Made by a program: the position numbers and the translations under genes
Shown here: positions 52,831 to 61,314 of the stretch, piece after piece
Numbering within the stretch: position 1 is the stretch's first letter
How the letters are laid out: the number at the start of each line of letters is the position of its first letter
Notes under the pieces: generated by a model
What the model was told of the DNA's origin: nothing
Seen by the model: the letters and a program-made list of their open reading frames with translations, nothing else
The model's database searches: none
From: Nocardioides sp. SR21
GTDB lineage: Bacteria; Actinomycetota; Actinomycetes; Propionibacteriales; Nocardioidaceae
DNA length: 64,000 nt
Reading direction: 5' to 3'
Assembly: GCF_022761125.1 (NCBI RefSeq)
Contig: NZ_JAKWJR010000005.1
Coordinates: 310,001-374,000, forward strand

Positions 52831-54295
52831 GATCCGCGTCGCAGCGGTCGACCTCGGCGCGACCAGCGGCCGCGTCATGGCCTGCCGGGTCGGCGCGCGG
52901 ACGCTGCACCTCGAGGAGCTGCACCGGTTCCCGAACGGCGCCGTGCCCGTGCAGGGCGGCCTGTTCTGGGACGTGCTCGGGATCCACCGCGAGCTGCTCG
53001 CCGGGGTCCGGGAGGTCGCCCGCACCGGGCCGCTCGACGGCATCGGCATCGACTCGTGGGCGATCGACTACGGCCTGCTCGACGCGCGCGGCGGACTCCT
53101 CGGCAACCCCCGCAGCCACCGGGACCCGCGCACCGAGGGAGTGCCGGCGCGGGTGCGGCGCACCGTCTCGGATGCGGAGCTGTACGACGTCACCGGGCTG
53201 CAGCAGCTGCAGTTCAACACGATCTACCAGCTCGCGTCCGAGGCGTCGTTCGACGGCGTCGACCGGATGCTGCTGCTCCCGGACCTGCTGACCTACTGGC
53301 TGACCGGAGAGGTGGGTGCCGAGCGCACCAACGCCTCGACCACCGGTCTGTACGACGTTCGCGCGCGCGACTGGTCACTCGACCTGACCAAGCGGCTCGG
53401 ACTGCCCGGCGCGATCCTGCCGGCGCTGCGCGAACCCGGGTCTGTGGTGGGCCCGGTGCTGGCCGAGGTGGCGGAGTACGTCGGCGTCGCCGGCGTACCC
53501 GTCATCGCGGTCGGGTCCCACGACACGGCGTCCGCCGTGGTCGCGGTGCCGGCCGAGGAGGAGTCGTTCGCGTACATCTCCTCGGGCACGTGGTCGCTGG
53601 TCGGGCTCGAGCTCGAGGCGCCGGTGCTGACCGAGGACGCGCGGCTCGCGAACTTCACCAACGAGGGCGGCGTCGACGGCACCGTCCGGTTCCTCAAGAA
53701 CGTGATGGGGCTCTGGGTGCTGTCGGAGTCGCTGCGCACGTGGGCCGACAAGCGGCTGCGCGACGTGACGCTGCCCGGCCTGCTGGCTGGCGCGACCGAG
53801 GCCCCGCCGCTGCGCACGGTCATCGACATCGACGACCCGCGGCTGCTCGCTCCCGGTGACATGCCGGCGCGGATCCAGCAGCTCGCGCAGGAGGCCGGCG
53901 AGCCGATCCCGCGCACCCCGATCTCGATCACGCGGTGCATCGTGGACAGCCTGGTGCTCGCGTACCGGCGCAACGTCCGCACCGCCGCCTCGCTCGCGGG
54001 GCGGGGCGTCGACGTCGTGCACCTGGTGGGCGGCGGCTCGCAGAACGCGCTGCTCTGCCAGCTCACGGCCGACGCCCTCGGCGTCCCCGTGCTCGCCGGG
54101 CCGGCCGAGGCGGCCGCGCTCGGCAACGGACTCGTGCAGGCCCGCGCCCTCGGGGCGGGCCTGCACGACCTCGCCGCCATGCGCGCGCTGATCCGGCGTA
54201 CTCACGACGTACGCCGCTACGAGCCCCGACCGGGGCTCGACTGGGACGCGGCGGAGTCGCGCCTGAACGCCAGAGATGATGGAGTCGGACGATGA
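52820..54295 (+). CDS. rhaB: rhamnulokinase
   Basis: 491 residues of the FGGY kinase family. It phosphorylates L-rhamnulose. [18 protein letters not shown] (about 8-25, ATP phosphate-binding), [46 protein letters not shown] and [22 protein letters not shown], then [37 protein letters not shown] in the C-terminal half. The ATG is the second of two nearly identical leaders produced by the duplication. A weak TGGATGCG precedes it. Its stop overlaps the oxidase start (ATGA). Confidence 0.94.
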   Translation: MSEPIRVAAVDLGATSGRVMACRVGARTLHLEELHRFPNGAVPVQGGLFWDVLGIHRELLAGVREVARTGPLDGIGIDSWAIDYGLLDARGGLLGNPRSHRDPRTEGVPARVRRTVSDAELYDVTGLQQLQFNTIYQLASEASFDGVDRMLLLPDLLTYWLTGEVGAERTNASTTGLYDVRARDWSLDLTKRLGLPGAILPALREPGSVVGPVLAEVAEYVGVAGVPVIAVGSHDTASAVVAVPAEEESFAYISSGTWSLVGLELEAPVLTEDARLANFTNEGGVDGTVRFLKNVMGLWVLSESLRTWADKRLRDVTLPGLLAGATEAPPLRTVIDIDDPRLLAPGDMPARIQQLAQEAGEPIPRTPISITRCIVDSLVLAYRRNVRTAASLAGRGVDVVHLVGGGSQNALLCQLTADALGVPVLAGPAEAAALGNGLVQARALGAGLHDLAAMRALIRRTHDVRRYEPRPGLDWDAAESRLNARDDGVGR

Positions 54296-55524
54296 AGCGG
54301 CAAGCGCCCAAGCCCCGTGACCTGCGGCCTCTGCTGAAGTTCAAGAAGCCGACGATGTCGGCGCGCAAGCGGCGACTCGACGCGGCGCTCACCGTCGACG
54401 ACCTGCGGGCCATCGCGAAGCGGCGTACGCCCAAGGCCGCCTTCGACTACACCGACGGCGCCGCCGACGGTGAGGTGTCGTTGGGCCGGGCGCGCGAGGC
54501 GTTCGGCGACGTGCAGTTCAACCCCGCGATCCTGCGCGACGTGTCGAAGGTGGACACGTCGCGGGTGGTGCTCGGCGAGTCGGTGGCGTGGCCGTTCGGC
54601 ATCGCGCCCACGGGCTTCACCCGGATGATGCACGCCGAGGGCGAGATCGCCGGCGCGCAGGCCGCGAAGGCGGCCGGGATCCCGTTCTCGCTGTCCACGA
54701 TGGGCACCACCTCGATCGAGGACGTCGCGGCCGCGGCGCCGGGCGGGCGGCACTGGTTCCAGCTGTACATGTGGAAGGACCGCGACCGGTCGATGGCGCT
54801 GGTCGACCGCGCCGCGAAGGCCGGGTACGACACGCTGCTGGTGACCGTCGACGTGCCGGTCGCGGGAGCGCGGCTGCGCGACGTGCGCAACGGCATGACG
54901 ATCCCGCCCACCCTGACCCCGAAGACCGTCGTGAACGCGATCCCGCGGCCGGAGTGGTGGTGGAACTTCCTCACCACCGAGCCGCTGGCCTTCGCCTCGC
55001 TCGACGCGTGGTCCGGGACCGTCGCGGACCTGCTCGACACGATGTTCGACCCGACGGTGACGTACGCCGACCTCGCCTGGATCAAGGAGCAGTGGCCCGG
55101 CAAGGTCGTCGTGAAGGGCGTGCAGACCGTCGACGACGCCCGCCGGCTCGCCGACGCGGGCGTGGACGCCGTGCTGCTGTCGAACCACGGCGGCCGGCAG
55201 CTCGACCGCGCCCCCGTGCCGTTCCACCTGCTGCCGCAGGTCGTGCAGGCGGTCGGGAAGGACGTCGAGGTGCACCTGGACACCGGGATCATGTCGGGCC
55301 AGGACATCGTGGCCGCGGTCGCGCACGGCGCGGCGTTCACGCTGGTCGGGCGCGCGTACCTCTACGGGCTGATGGCCGGCGGCCGCCCGGGCGTCGACCG
55401 GATGATCGAGATCCTCACCGGCCAGATCACCCGCACCATGCGGCTGCTGGGCGTCGCGTCGCTCGACGAGCTCAACCCCGAGCACGTCACGCAGCTGGTG
55501 CGGATGGCGCCGCGTCCGCTGTAG
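54292..55524 (+). CDS. lldD: FMN-dependent alpha-hydroxy acid oxidase (L-lactate dehydrogenase-like)
   Basis: 410 residues of the LldD / glycolate oxidase family. FMN and substrate motifs: [101 protein letters not shown], and SNHGGRQLD with the active His and Arg, then [34 protein letters not shown]. It would oxidise L-lactate made by the RhaD dehydrogenase half to pyruvate. ATGA overlap with rhaB places it in the operon. The specific substrate is inferred. Confidence 0.88.
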   Translation: MKRQAPKPRDLRPLLKFKKPTMSARKRRLDAALTVDDLRAIAKRRTPKAAFDYTDGAADGEVSLGRAREAFGDVQFNPAILRDVSKVDTSRVVLGESVAWPFGIAPTGFTRMMHAEGEIAGAQAAKAAGIPFSLSTMGTTSIEDVAAAAPGGRHWFQLYMWKDRDRSMALVDRAAKAGYDTLLVTVDVPVAGARLRDVRNGMTIPPTLTPKTVVNAIPRPEWWWNFLTTEPLAFASLDAWSGTVADLLDTMFDPTVTYADLAWIKEQWPGKVVVKGVQTVDDARRLADAGVDAVLLSNHGGRQLDRAPVPFHLLPQVVQAVGKDVEVHLDTGIMSGQDIVAAVAHGAAFTLVGRAYLYGLMAGGRPGVDRMIEILTGQITRTMRLLGVASLDELNPEHVTQLVRMAPRPL

Positions 55525-55531
55525 GGGCGGC

Positions 55532-55537
55532 TACGGT
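55532..55537 (+). promoter_or_regulatory. -10 box (leaderless type) of arr
   Basis: TACGGT ends 6 nt before the ATG at 55544. Confidence 0.45.
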
Positions 55538-55543
55538 CGGCAC

Positions 55544-55969
55544 ATGACTGAGCCGGTGCCGTTCGAGGTCTACCAGGACGGCGTGTACCTCCACGGGACC
55601 AAGGCCGACCTGAGGACGGGCGACCTGCTGGTGGCGGGTCGGGAGTCGAACTTCGAGGCCGGCCGGATGATGAACTACATCTACTTCACCGCGACCCTGG
55701 ACGCCGCGACGTGGGGCGCGGAGTTCGCCCTGGGGGAGGGGCGCGGGCGGATCTACCTCGTCGAGCCGACCGGTGAGTTCGAGGACGACCCCAACGTCAC
55801 GGACAAGAAGCTGCCCGGCAACCCGACCCGGTCGTTCCGCAGCCGCGAGCCGTTGCGGGTGGTCGGCGAGGTCGAGGACTGGGTCGGGCACGCGCCGGAG
55901 AAGATCCAGGCGATGCGCGACGGCCTCGATGCGCTGCGGCAGCGGGGCGAGGCCGTCATCTACGACTAG
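55544..55969 (+). CDS. arr: rifampin ADP-ribosyltransferase
   Basis: 141 residues, full length for Arr. It transfers ADP-ribose from NAD to the ansa-chain hydroxyl of rifampicin, inactivating it. Nearly the whole sequence matches the family: PFEVYQDGVYLHGTKADLRTGDLLVAGRESNFEAGRMMNYIYF, then ATLDAATWGAEFALGEGRGRIYLVEPTGEFEDDPNVTDKKLPGNPTRSFRSREPL and an EDWVGHAPEKIQAMRDGLDAL end. It lies 20 nt after the lldD stop and may be on its own leaderless promoter. The presence of a chromosomal arr in actinobacteria is common. Confidence 0.95.
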   Translation: MTEPVPFEVYQDGVYLHGTKADLRTGDLLVAGRESNFEAGRMMNYIYFTATLDAATWGAEFALGEGRGRIYLVEPTGEFEDDPNVTDKKLPGNPTRSFRSREPLRVVGEVEDWVGHAPEKIQAMRDGLDALRQRGEAVIYD

Positions 55970-55978
55970 CCCCCGCGG

Positions 55979-56926
55979 TCAGCCCTGCGGCTCGTCCACG
56001 ACCTGGTAGAGGTCGTCGTTCCAGGTGAAGTAGACGACCTTGTTGCCGTCCGGCCGGTCCTCGACGTAGGGGACCAAGGGGGAGCCGCCGGTGGTCAGGG
56101 TCGCGACGACCTCGGGGGTCCCGCCGATCGGCAGCCGCACCAGCTCACGGGTGCACGGGGATGGGCACCCCTGCTGCCACCGGAAGTAGTACATCGTCCC
56201 GTCCGAGCTCACCGCCGGGACCCACTGGCGCCACCCGTCCTCGTTGTAGAGCTCGACCGACTGCTTGGTCTCGATGTCGTAGAGGTTGAGGCTCGTCGTC
56301 CCGGTGTCGTCCAGGTATTCCCACAGGTAGGTCGCGTACCTGCCGTTGACCTGGCCGGCATAGGCGTCGTACCAGTCGCTCGACGCGGAGGCGAGCGTCC
56401 GGAGCTTGTGGGTGACCCGGTTGTAGAGGACGACCGTGTGGTACGGGTAGCCGAACTGCCCGCGGAGCTTGGTGCCGTTGTAGAGCAGCCACGGCCCGCT
56501 CACGCTCAGCGACCCGCGCACGCGGTAGTCGAGGCGGTGGTTCACCTTCTTCGGCAGTGCCGAGCGCTTCCCCGTTCCGAGGTCGAAGCGGTTGATCCGC
56601 GGATGGTTGTCGCGCAGCTGCTGGACGTAGAAGGCGCTGCGCCCGACGATGCCGCCGCTCAGGCCCTGGGTCCGGGGCGCGTTCACCTTGACCCGGGGTC
56701 CGGCTCCGCGCTGGACGTAGAAGTTCGAGCGCTCGGGCTCGCTCCCGGTGACTCGCGCCCAGCCGAACCACGCACCGTTCGTGGCGGGAGCGCGCTCGAT
56801 GACCGCCGGATCGTCCTTGACCGGAACCGGATCCACCGGCGCGGCCCACCCGGCGGTCGCGACCGCGGCCGTCGCCACCAGGGTGAACACCGACAGGGCC
56901 CGGCCGACGCTGCGCGATGTCCTCAT
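55979..56926 (-). CDS. secreted protein, probable beta-propeller
   Basis: 315 residues starting MRTSRSVGRALSVFTLVATAAVATAGWA, a Sec-type signal peptide with positive N-terminus; an earlier in-frame ATG 36 nt upstream is less likely. The mature part has repeated blade-like segments such as FYVQQLRDNHPRINRFDLGTGK, LLYNGTKLRG and AVSSDGTMYYFRWQ, as in TolB-type propellers. No catalytic motif is visible. Divergent from the CocE/NonD gene. Function unknown. Confidence 0.68.
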   Translation of the reverse strand: MRTSRSVGRALSVFTLVATAAVATAGWAAPVDPVPVKDDPAVIERAPATNGAWFGWARVTGSEPERSNFYVQRGAGPRVKVNAPRTQGLSGGIVGRSAFYVQQLRDNHPRINRFDLGTGKRSALPKKVNHRLDYRVRGSLSVSGPWLLYNGTKLRGQFGYPYHTVVLYNRVTHKLRTLASASSDWYDAYAGQVNGRYATYLWEYLDDTGTTSLNLYDIETKQSVELYNEDGWRQWVPAVSSDGTMYYFRWQQGCPSPCTRELVRLPIGGTPEVVATLTTGGSPLVPYVEDRPDGNKVVYFTWNDDLYQVVDEPQG

Positions 56927-57012
56927 GCACCAACCGTGCCCGACCAGCACGCCAGCAAACAACGCGCCTGGCCTGCACGTAACCCGCCGTTACAACTTCT
57001 CGTTGGTCCGGC

Positions 57013-58887
57013 ATGAGCCACCGGATCCTGACTCGTCTCGCCGCCGCGTTCGTCGCAGGTCTCCTCGTGAGCCCGCTCCCGGCGCTGGCCTCCTCAGGCC
57101 CCGCCCACGGGGCGGTGCCGCAGGCGCGGACGGGCTGGGAGCCGCGTCCGGCGACGTACCCGAACACGGTGAAGCAGACCGACCTCGCGATCCCGATGTC
57201 GGACGGCACGGTGCTCCGCGGCGACCTCGAGCTGCCCGCGGATGCCGACGGCCACGCGATCGACAAGCGCTTCCCGGTGATCGTCACGATCACGGCGTAC
57301 AACAAGTCGTCGGGCGGCCTGAGCGGCGGCCTGACCGGCGGCAACCCCAGCTACCTCGTGCAGCGCGGCTACGCGCAGCTCACCGTCGACGCGCGTGGCA
57401 CCGGCAGCTCCGAAGGCACCTGGGCGGCGTTCGACAAGCGTGAGGACCAGGACGCCGGCGAGATCGTCGAGTGGGCGCACTCGCGCCAGCGCCCGTGGAG
57501 CAACGGCCGGATCGGCATGAGCGGGCCGTCGTACCTCGGGATCAGCCAGATCTTCGCGGCCGGCGCCCGGCCGGCGGGGCTGAGGGCGATCTTCCCGCAG
57601 GTCCCGGCGTACGACGTCTACCGCGACGTGGTCGCGTCCGGCGGCGCGATCGACGTCGGCTTCATCCCGCTCTGGCTCGGGCTGGTCACCGGCACCGGGA
57701 TCATCCCGCCGGCCGTGACCGCCACCGACCCGGAGTCCGGCTTCGGCGCGCTGCTCGACCACCTGACCGCGGCGGCGACGTTCACGGTCCCGCTGATGCT
57801 CGAGGCGGTGACCGGCGGGGATGCGGCCTACGACGGCGAGTTCTACCGCGACCGCTCCCCGGAGCGGGTGATCAACCGGGTGCAGGTGCCGACGTTCCTG
57901 GTGGGCGGGGAGTTCGACATCTTCCAGCGCGGTACGCCGCTGCTGTTCGAGAACCTCCAGAGCCGCGGCGTTCCGGTGAAGATGATCATCGGCCCGTGGA
58001 ACCACCTCGAGGGGTCCTCGGCCGCCGACATTGACCAGGCGGGCTACGGCAGCCTCGGCGAGCTCCAGCTGCGGTGGTTCGACCGCTACGTGCGCGGCGT
58101 GCCCGACCCGACGCTGGACGCCGACATCGCGCCGCTCACGTACTACGAGCAGGGCAGCGGCGACTGGACCCAGGCGAAGCGCTGGATGGGCGACCAGCAC
58201 GCCGAGCAGTTCCGGCTCACCGGCTCGGCGGCCGCGGGCGGCGGGATCGGCCTGCTGACGCGGGGCAGGACCGTCGACGGTCGCGCGTACGTCCCGCCGG
58301 TCCCGGTCTCCGGGCTGTGCACCCGGTCCGCCAGCCAGTGGACCGCCGGCGTGCCGCAGGCGCTGCTCGCCGACCTGCCGTGCTGGACCGACAACGGGCC
58401 CAACGACAAGACCGGGGTGGTCTTCCAGACCGATCCCCTGACCGAGCCGCTGCGACTGCGCGGGCCGATCAACGCCCGGCTCTACACCTCCTCGCCCAGC
58501 GGCGACGGCATGCTCTCGGTGTCGGTGTCCGACGTCGCACCCGATGGCACCGTCACCCGGCTCACCGGCGGCTGGCAGGTGATCTCGCACCGCGCGCTCG
58601 ACAAGGGCCGCACCCGGTTCCTCGACGGCAAGATCGTGCAGCCGTACCACCCGTTCACGCGGGCGGCGAAGAAGCCGCTCGGCGCCGGGGAGATCGCCCC
58701 GATCGACGTCGAGGTCTTCCCGACCGCGGCCCGGATCGCGCCGGGGCACCGGCTCCGTGTCGCGATCCAGGCGTTCGACGTCCCGCACCTGCTGCCGAAC
58801 GCCACCGACCTGCCGCGCGCGCTGACGGTGCTCAAGATCTTCACCGGCCCCGACCACCCGTCGGTGCTGACGGTCCCGGCGCTCTAG
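57013..58887 (+). CDS. secreted CocE/NonD family hydrolase
   Basis: 624 residues. Signal peptide RLAAAFVAGLLVSPLPALAS, cut near residue 28. The S15/CocE alpha/beta domain follows: IPMSDGTVLRGDLELPADADG, VTITAYNKSSG, DARGTGSSEGTW, and the nucleophile motif MSGPSYLGISQ (S around 172), then a C-terminal jelly-roll domain (PLRLRGPINARLYTSSP.. to the end). Such enzymes cleave esters or X-Pro peptides. The stop shares the CTAG of the convergent MarR gene stop. Confidence 0.85.
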   Translation: MSHRILTRLAAAFVAGLLVSPLPALASSGPAHGAVPQARTGWEPRPATYPNTVKQTDLAIPMSDGTVLRGDLELPADADGHAIDKRFPVIVTITAYNKSSGGLSGGLTGGNPSYLVQRGYAQLTVDARGTGSSEGTWAAFDKREDQDAGEIVEWAHSRQRPWSNGRIGMSGPSYLGISQIFAAGARPAGLRAIFPQVPAYDVYRDVVASGGAIDVGFIPLWLGLVTGTGIIPPAVTATDPESGFGALLDHLTAAATFTVPLMLEAVTGGDAAYDGEFYRDRSPERVINRVQVPTFLVGGEFDIFQRGTPLLFENLQSRGVPVKMIIGPWNHLEGSSAADIDQAGYGSLGELQLRWFDRYVRGVPDPTLDADIAPLTYYEQGSGDWTQAKRWMGDQHAEQFRLTGSAAAGGGIGLLTRGRTVDGRAYVPPVPVSGLCTRSASQWTAGVPQALLADLPCWTDNGPNDKTGVVFQTDPLTEPLRLRGPINARLYTSSPSGDGMLSVSVSDVAPDGTVTRLTGGWQVISHRALDKGRTRFLDGKIVQPYHPFTRAAKKPLGAGEIAPIDVEVFPTAARIAPGHRLRVAIQAFDVPHLLPNATDLPRALTVLKIFTGPDHPSVLTVPAL

Positions 58888-59303
58888 ACGAGCCGGCCGA
58901 GCAGCTCCTGCAGGCGCCGGCGGTCGCGGGCGGGCAGTGCCTGCACCAGGTGCCGGCGTACGGCGTCGGCGTGGACGGGCCGTGCCCGGACGGTGGCGGC
59001 GCGGCCCATGGTCGTCAGGCGTACCTCCGCGCCTCCCGGCACCTCCGAGCGGGCCACCAGGCCGCGCTCGGCCATCCGGCGCAGGTGATGTGACAACCGG
59101 CTGCGGTGCCAGCCGGTGAGCGCGCAGAGCTCGCTCTGGCGGAGCACGCCACCGTCGGCATCATGTAGACGTGTCAACACCGTGAAGTCCGGATCGGAGA
59201 GGCCGGTCGCCTCGGTGACCTCCGCGCTGACCTGCGACAACGCTTCCGAGGCGGCCTGCCAGGCGTCCCAGAGGGCCCGCTCGTCGTCGGTCAGCTGCTG
59301 CAC
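58884..59303 (-). CDS. MarR family transcriptional regulator
   Basis: 139 residues with the MarR winged helix: LTRLHDADGGVLRQSELCALTGWHRSRLSHHLRRMAERGLVARSEVPGGAEVRLTTMGRA (about 44-104). Start GTG 59303 is 6 nt after a TAGGAT box. Divergent from the TIGR03086 gene, with two identical-pattern operators in between. Its stop uses the same four bases CTAG as the end of the convergent hydrolase gene. Confidence 0.9.
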   Translation of the reverse strand: MQQLTDDERALWDAWQAASEALSQVSAEVTEATGLSDPDFTVLTRLHDADGGVLRQSELCALTGWHRSRLSHHLRRMAERGLVARSEVPGGAEVRLTTMGRAATVRARPVHADAVRRHLVQALPARDRRRLQELLGRLV

Positions 59304-59309
59304 GGGCCC

Positions 59310-59315
59310 ATCCTA
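59310..59315 (-). promoter_or_regulatory. -10 box (leaderless type) of MarR gene
   Basis: On the minus strand TAGGAT ends 6 nt before the GTG at 59303. Confidence 0.45.
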
Positions 59316-59324
59316 GGGCGCCTC

Positions 59325-59361
59325 GTTGTCACGTCAACGCGGTGGATGTTGTCATGTCAAC
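59325..59361. promoter_or_regulatory. twin operators for the MarR regulator
   Basis: GTTGTCACGTCAAC (59325-59338) and GTTGTCATGTCAAC (59348-59361) are 13/14 identical with a 23-bp offset. Each has the dyad GTTG..CAAC. They lie between the MarR gene and the TIGR03086 gene; a divergent repressor arrangement is likely. Confidence 0.7.
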
Positions 59362-59401
59362 GAATCCGATGAGTTTTCGCGCCGCGGCGGGTCGTCCTGG
59401 C

Positions 59402-59980
59402 ATGGAGACCATCGACTTCGGCCCCGCCACGAGCGCGGTCGCCCACCTCGTGCGCGGTGTCCGCGACGACCAGCTGGGTGCGCCGACCCCGTGCCCGGAC
59501 TACACGGTCGGCGACCTGCTCGACCACCTCGGCGGACTGGCGATCGCGTTCCGCGACGCGGCCACCAAGGACACGCCGCCCGGGGGCGCGCAGCCGCAGG
59601 CGGACGGCGCGAGCCTGGACGACGGCTGGCGGGGCCGGATCGCCGCCGACCTGGACGCGCTCGCGGCCGCCTGGCGAAACCCGGCGGCGTACGCCGGGAT
59701 GACGATGGCCGGCCCGATCGAGATGCCGGGCGAGGTCGCGGCGCTGGTCGCGCTGGACGAGGTCGTGGTGCACGGCTGGGACCTCGCGCGGGCGACCGGC
59801 CAGGACTACGCGCCCGACGAGGGGGTCGTGCTCGCCTCGCTGGGGTTCGCGCAGAGCTTCGAGGTGCCCGAAGGCGTCACGGACGGTCCGTTCGGCGCGC
59901 CGGTCGCCGTACCCGCCGACGCGCCGGCCCTGGACCGGTTGGCCGGCGCCACCGGGCGCGACCCGGGCTGGACCCCCTGA
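59402..59980 (+). CDS. TIGR03086 family (mycothiol maleylpyruvate isomerase-like) protein
   Basis: 192 residues starting METIDFGPATSAVAHLVRGV, although ATGs at 59342, 59354 and 59369 are also in frame and the first lie within the operators. The family pattern is the DinB/MDMPI-like four-helix metal fold: VRDDQLGAPTPCPDYTVGDLLDHLGGLA (with the conserved TPC and HLGG), then DEVVVHGWDLARATGQDY (the HxWDLA motif). Such proteins bind a divalent metal; some use mycothiol. It is probably the target of the divergent MarR regulator. Confidence 0.8.
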   Translation: METIDFGPATSAVAHLVRGVRDDQLGAPTPCPDYTVGDLLDHLGGLAIAFRDAATKDTPPGGAQPQADGASLDDGWRGRIAADLDALAAAWRNPAAYAGMTMAGPIEMPGEVAALVALDEVVVHGWDLARATGQDYAPDEGVVLASLGFAQSFEVPEGVTDGPFGAPVAVPADAPALDRLAGATGRDPGWTP

Positions 59981-60009
59981 CCGATTTCTCGACCGCCGAG
60001 GGCCTCCGG

Positions 60010-60015
60010 TAATCT
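60010..60015 (+). promoter_or_regulatory. -10 box of tRNA-Ser gene
   Basis: TAATCT ends 7 nt before the tRNA 5' end at 60023. A weak TTCTCG lies about 18 nt upstream. Confidence 0.45.
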
Positions 60016-60022
60016 CTCCCGC

Positions 60023-60112
60023 GGTGGCGTGTCCGAGCGGCCGAAGGTGCAACACTCGAAATGTTGTGTGGGGTCAAACCCACCGTGGGTTCAAATCCCA
60101 CCGCCACCGCCA
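60023..60112 (+). tRNA. tRNA-Ser(CGA)
   Basis: Acceptor GGTGGCG pairs with CGCCACC (60102-60108), then discriminator G and an encoded CCA (60110-60112). The D arm GTCCGAGCGGCCGAAGG, the anticodon stem CAACA/TGTTG around loop CTCGAAA (anticodon CGA), a long class II variable arm (TGTGGGGTCAAACCCACC) and the T arm GTGGG-TTCAAAT-CCCAC are all present. It reads UCG serine codons. It is 42 nt after the TIGR03086 gene. Confidence 0.95.
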
Positions 60113-60115
60113 TGA

Positions 60116-60149
60116 GAACCCCCGGAGAGCCGAGCTCCCGGGGGTTCTT
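60116..60149 (+). terminator. intrinsic terminator after tRNA-Ser
   Basis: GAACCCCCGG (60116-60125) and CCGGGGGTTC (60138-60147) form a 10-bp GC-rich stem, extended inward by GGAG/CTCC, followed by TTCC. Confidence 0.75.
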
Positions 60150-60200
60150 CCATGTCCGGGTCGCCCGAAACGGGGGACTGACGCCACCCGTTGCGAGGAC

Positions 60201-60206
60201 TAGCGT
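60201..60206 (+). promoter_or_regulatory. -10 box (leaderless type) of stalk protein gene
   Basis: TAGCGT ends 8 nt before GTG 60215. Confidence 0.45.
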
Positions 60207-60214
60207 GGCTCGGC

Positions 60215-61153
60215 GTGACCGGATCGCGGAGATCGCTCGCGTCGTTGGCCGTCCTGGCGCTCCTCGCCGCCCCGCTCACCGCCTGCGGCAGTGACGGGGA
60301 GATCTCGTTGCCGACGCCCACCGGGTCGGTCACCTTCTCGCCCACGCGCACGCCGTCGCTCCCGTCGCTGCCGACCCGCACGCCGTCCGAGTCGCCGTCC
60401 GAGACCCCGAGCGAGACCCCGCCGCCGAGCGAGACCCCGTCGGAGGCGCCCTCCGAGACACCCTCCGAGACGCCGTCGGAGTCCCCGACCCCGACGCCGA
60501 CCCCGAGGCCGACGAGGACGCCCACCGAGACCGTGACCGTCACGGAGTCGCCGACCCCGTCGGAGACGCCCACGGAGACCCCCACGGGGACCCCCACGGA
60601 GCCCCCCACCGAGACACCCTCGGAGACCGCGACACCGACGCCCTCGGAGTCGCCGAGCCCGTCCGAGGAGCCCGAGGCGGACGAGACGTCGAGCGACGTG
60701 GAGGAGGACCCGGCGCCGGCCTGGGTGTACTGGCTGTTCGGCCTGGTGCTGCTCGCCGCCGCGATCGGGATCCCGCTGTACCTGTGGACGAAGCGCCGCA
60801 ACCGGTGGCGTGACGACCTGGGTGCCGCCGAGGCGGACCTGGTCTGGCTGGCCCGGACCCACCTGCCGGAGCTCCGGCTGAAGGCCGACTCGCCCGACCG
60901 GGTCACCGGCGGCTGGGAGGTCGCCGGCGAGGGCCGCGCCAGCGCCGCCGAGGACCACCTGACCGCGCTCGAGGCCTCGGCGCCGAACGACTACGCCGCC
61001 GCGCAGGCGCGGACGCTGCGCGACGCCGTCCGCGCCGCTCGCGGACGCCTGGCCGCCCTGGACGGCGCCACCGACGCCGCGAGCGTCACGGCCACGCTCG
61101 ACGCCGCGATCGCCGACCTCGAAGCCGCGCTCCGACCGCCCGCGCAGGCGTAG
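60215..61153 (+). CDS. Ser/Thr/Pro-rich lipoprotein with a membrane helix and cytoplasmic tail
   Basis: 312 residues. The N-terminus is a lipoprotein signal (LASLAVLALLAAPLTAC, lipobox LTAC). Residues about 25-160 are low complexity, built of SETP, TPTP, PSES and TETP units. A membrane helix (WVYWLFGLVLLAAAIGIPLYL) and basic stop-transfer follow, then an alpha-helical tail of about 110 residues (LGAAEADLVWLARTHLPELRLKAD..). Start GTG 60215 is preferred over a TTG at 60191 because of the -10 box. An N-terminal lipid anchor plus a later membrane helix is unusual. No family recognised. Confidence 0.65.
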   Translation: MTGSRRSLASLAVLALLAAPLTACGSDGEISLPTPTGSVTFSPTRTPSLPSLPTRTPSESPSETPSETPPPSETPSEAPSETPSETPSESPTPTPTPRPTRTPTETVTVTESPTPSETPTETPTGTPTEPPTETPSETATPTPSESPSPSEEPEADETSSDVEEDPAPAWVYWLFGLVLLAAAIGIPLYLWTKRRNRWRDDLGAAEADLVWLARTHLPELRLKADSPDRVTGGWEVAGEGRASAAEDHLTALEASAPNDYAAAQARTLRDAVRAARGRLAALDGATDAASVTATLDAAIADLEAALRPPAQA

Positions 61154-61156
61154 GTT
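61151..61156 (+). promoter_or_regulatory. -10 box (leaderless type) of 41-residue gene
   Basis: TAGGTT ends 6 nt before the GTG at 61163, and overlaps the stop of the stalk protein gene. Confidence 0.4.
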
Positions 61157-61162
61157 GGCGCT

Positions 61163-61288
61163 GTGCGCACCCAGGACGAGCGTGACCAGCAGACCCTCGA
61201 CATCGCCATGAAGGTGTTCGGTGCCGGTGTCTGCGCGCTGCTGCTCTTCCTCCTCATCCTCGTGGGCAGCGCCCTCGTCGGCCGCTGA
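61163..61288 (+). CDS. 41-residue membrane protein
   Basis: It starts MRTQDERDQQTLDIAMKVFG and ends with a membrane helix (about 20-40, AGVCALLLFLLILVGSALVG). Start GTG 61163 is 9 nt after the stalk gene stop and 6 nt after a TAGGTT box. A hydrophilic N-terminal part and single helix suggest a small regulatory or structural membrane protein. No family recognised. Confidence 0.45.
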   Translation: MRTQDERDQQTLDIAMKVFGAGVCALLLFLLILVGSALVGR

Positions 61289-61314
61289 GCTCGGCCGGGG
61301 TGTGGAATGACCCC

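Noticed and set aside
60023..60112. tRNA-Ser as an integration site for a mobile island
   Set aside because: I see no second copy of the tRNA 3' end in the window, no integrase, and ordinary chromosomal genes on both sides.
60091..60906. Minus-strand frame rich in Gly-Val-Ser repeats
   Set aside because: It is the reverse complement of the SETP repeat of the stalk protein, an artefact of the low-complexity region.
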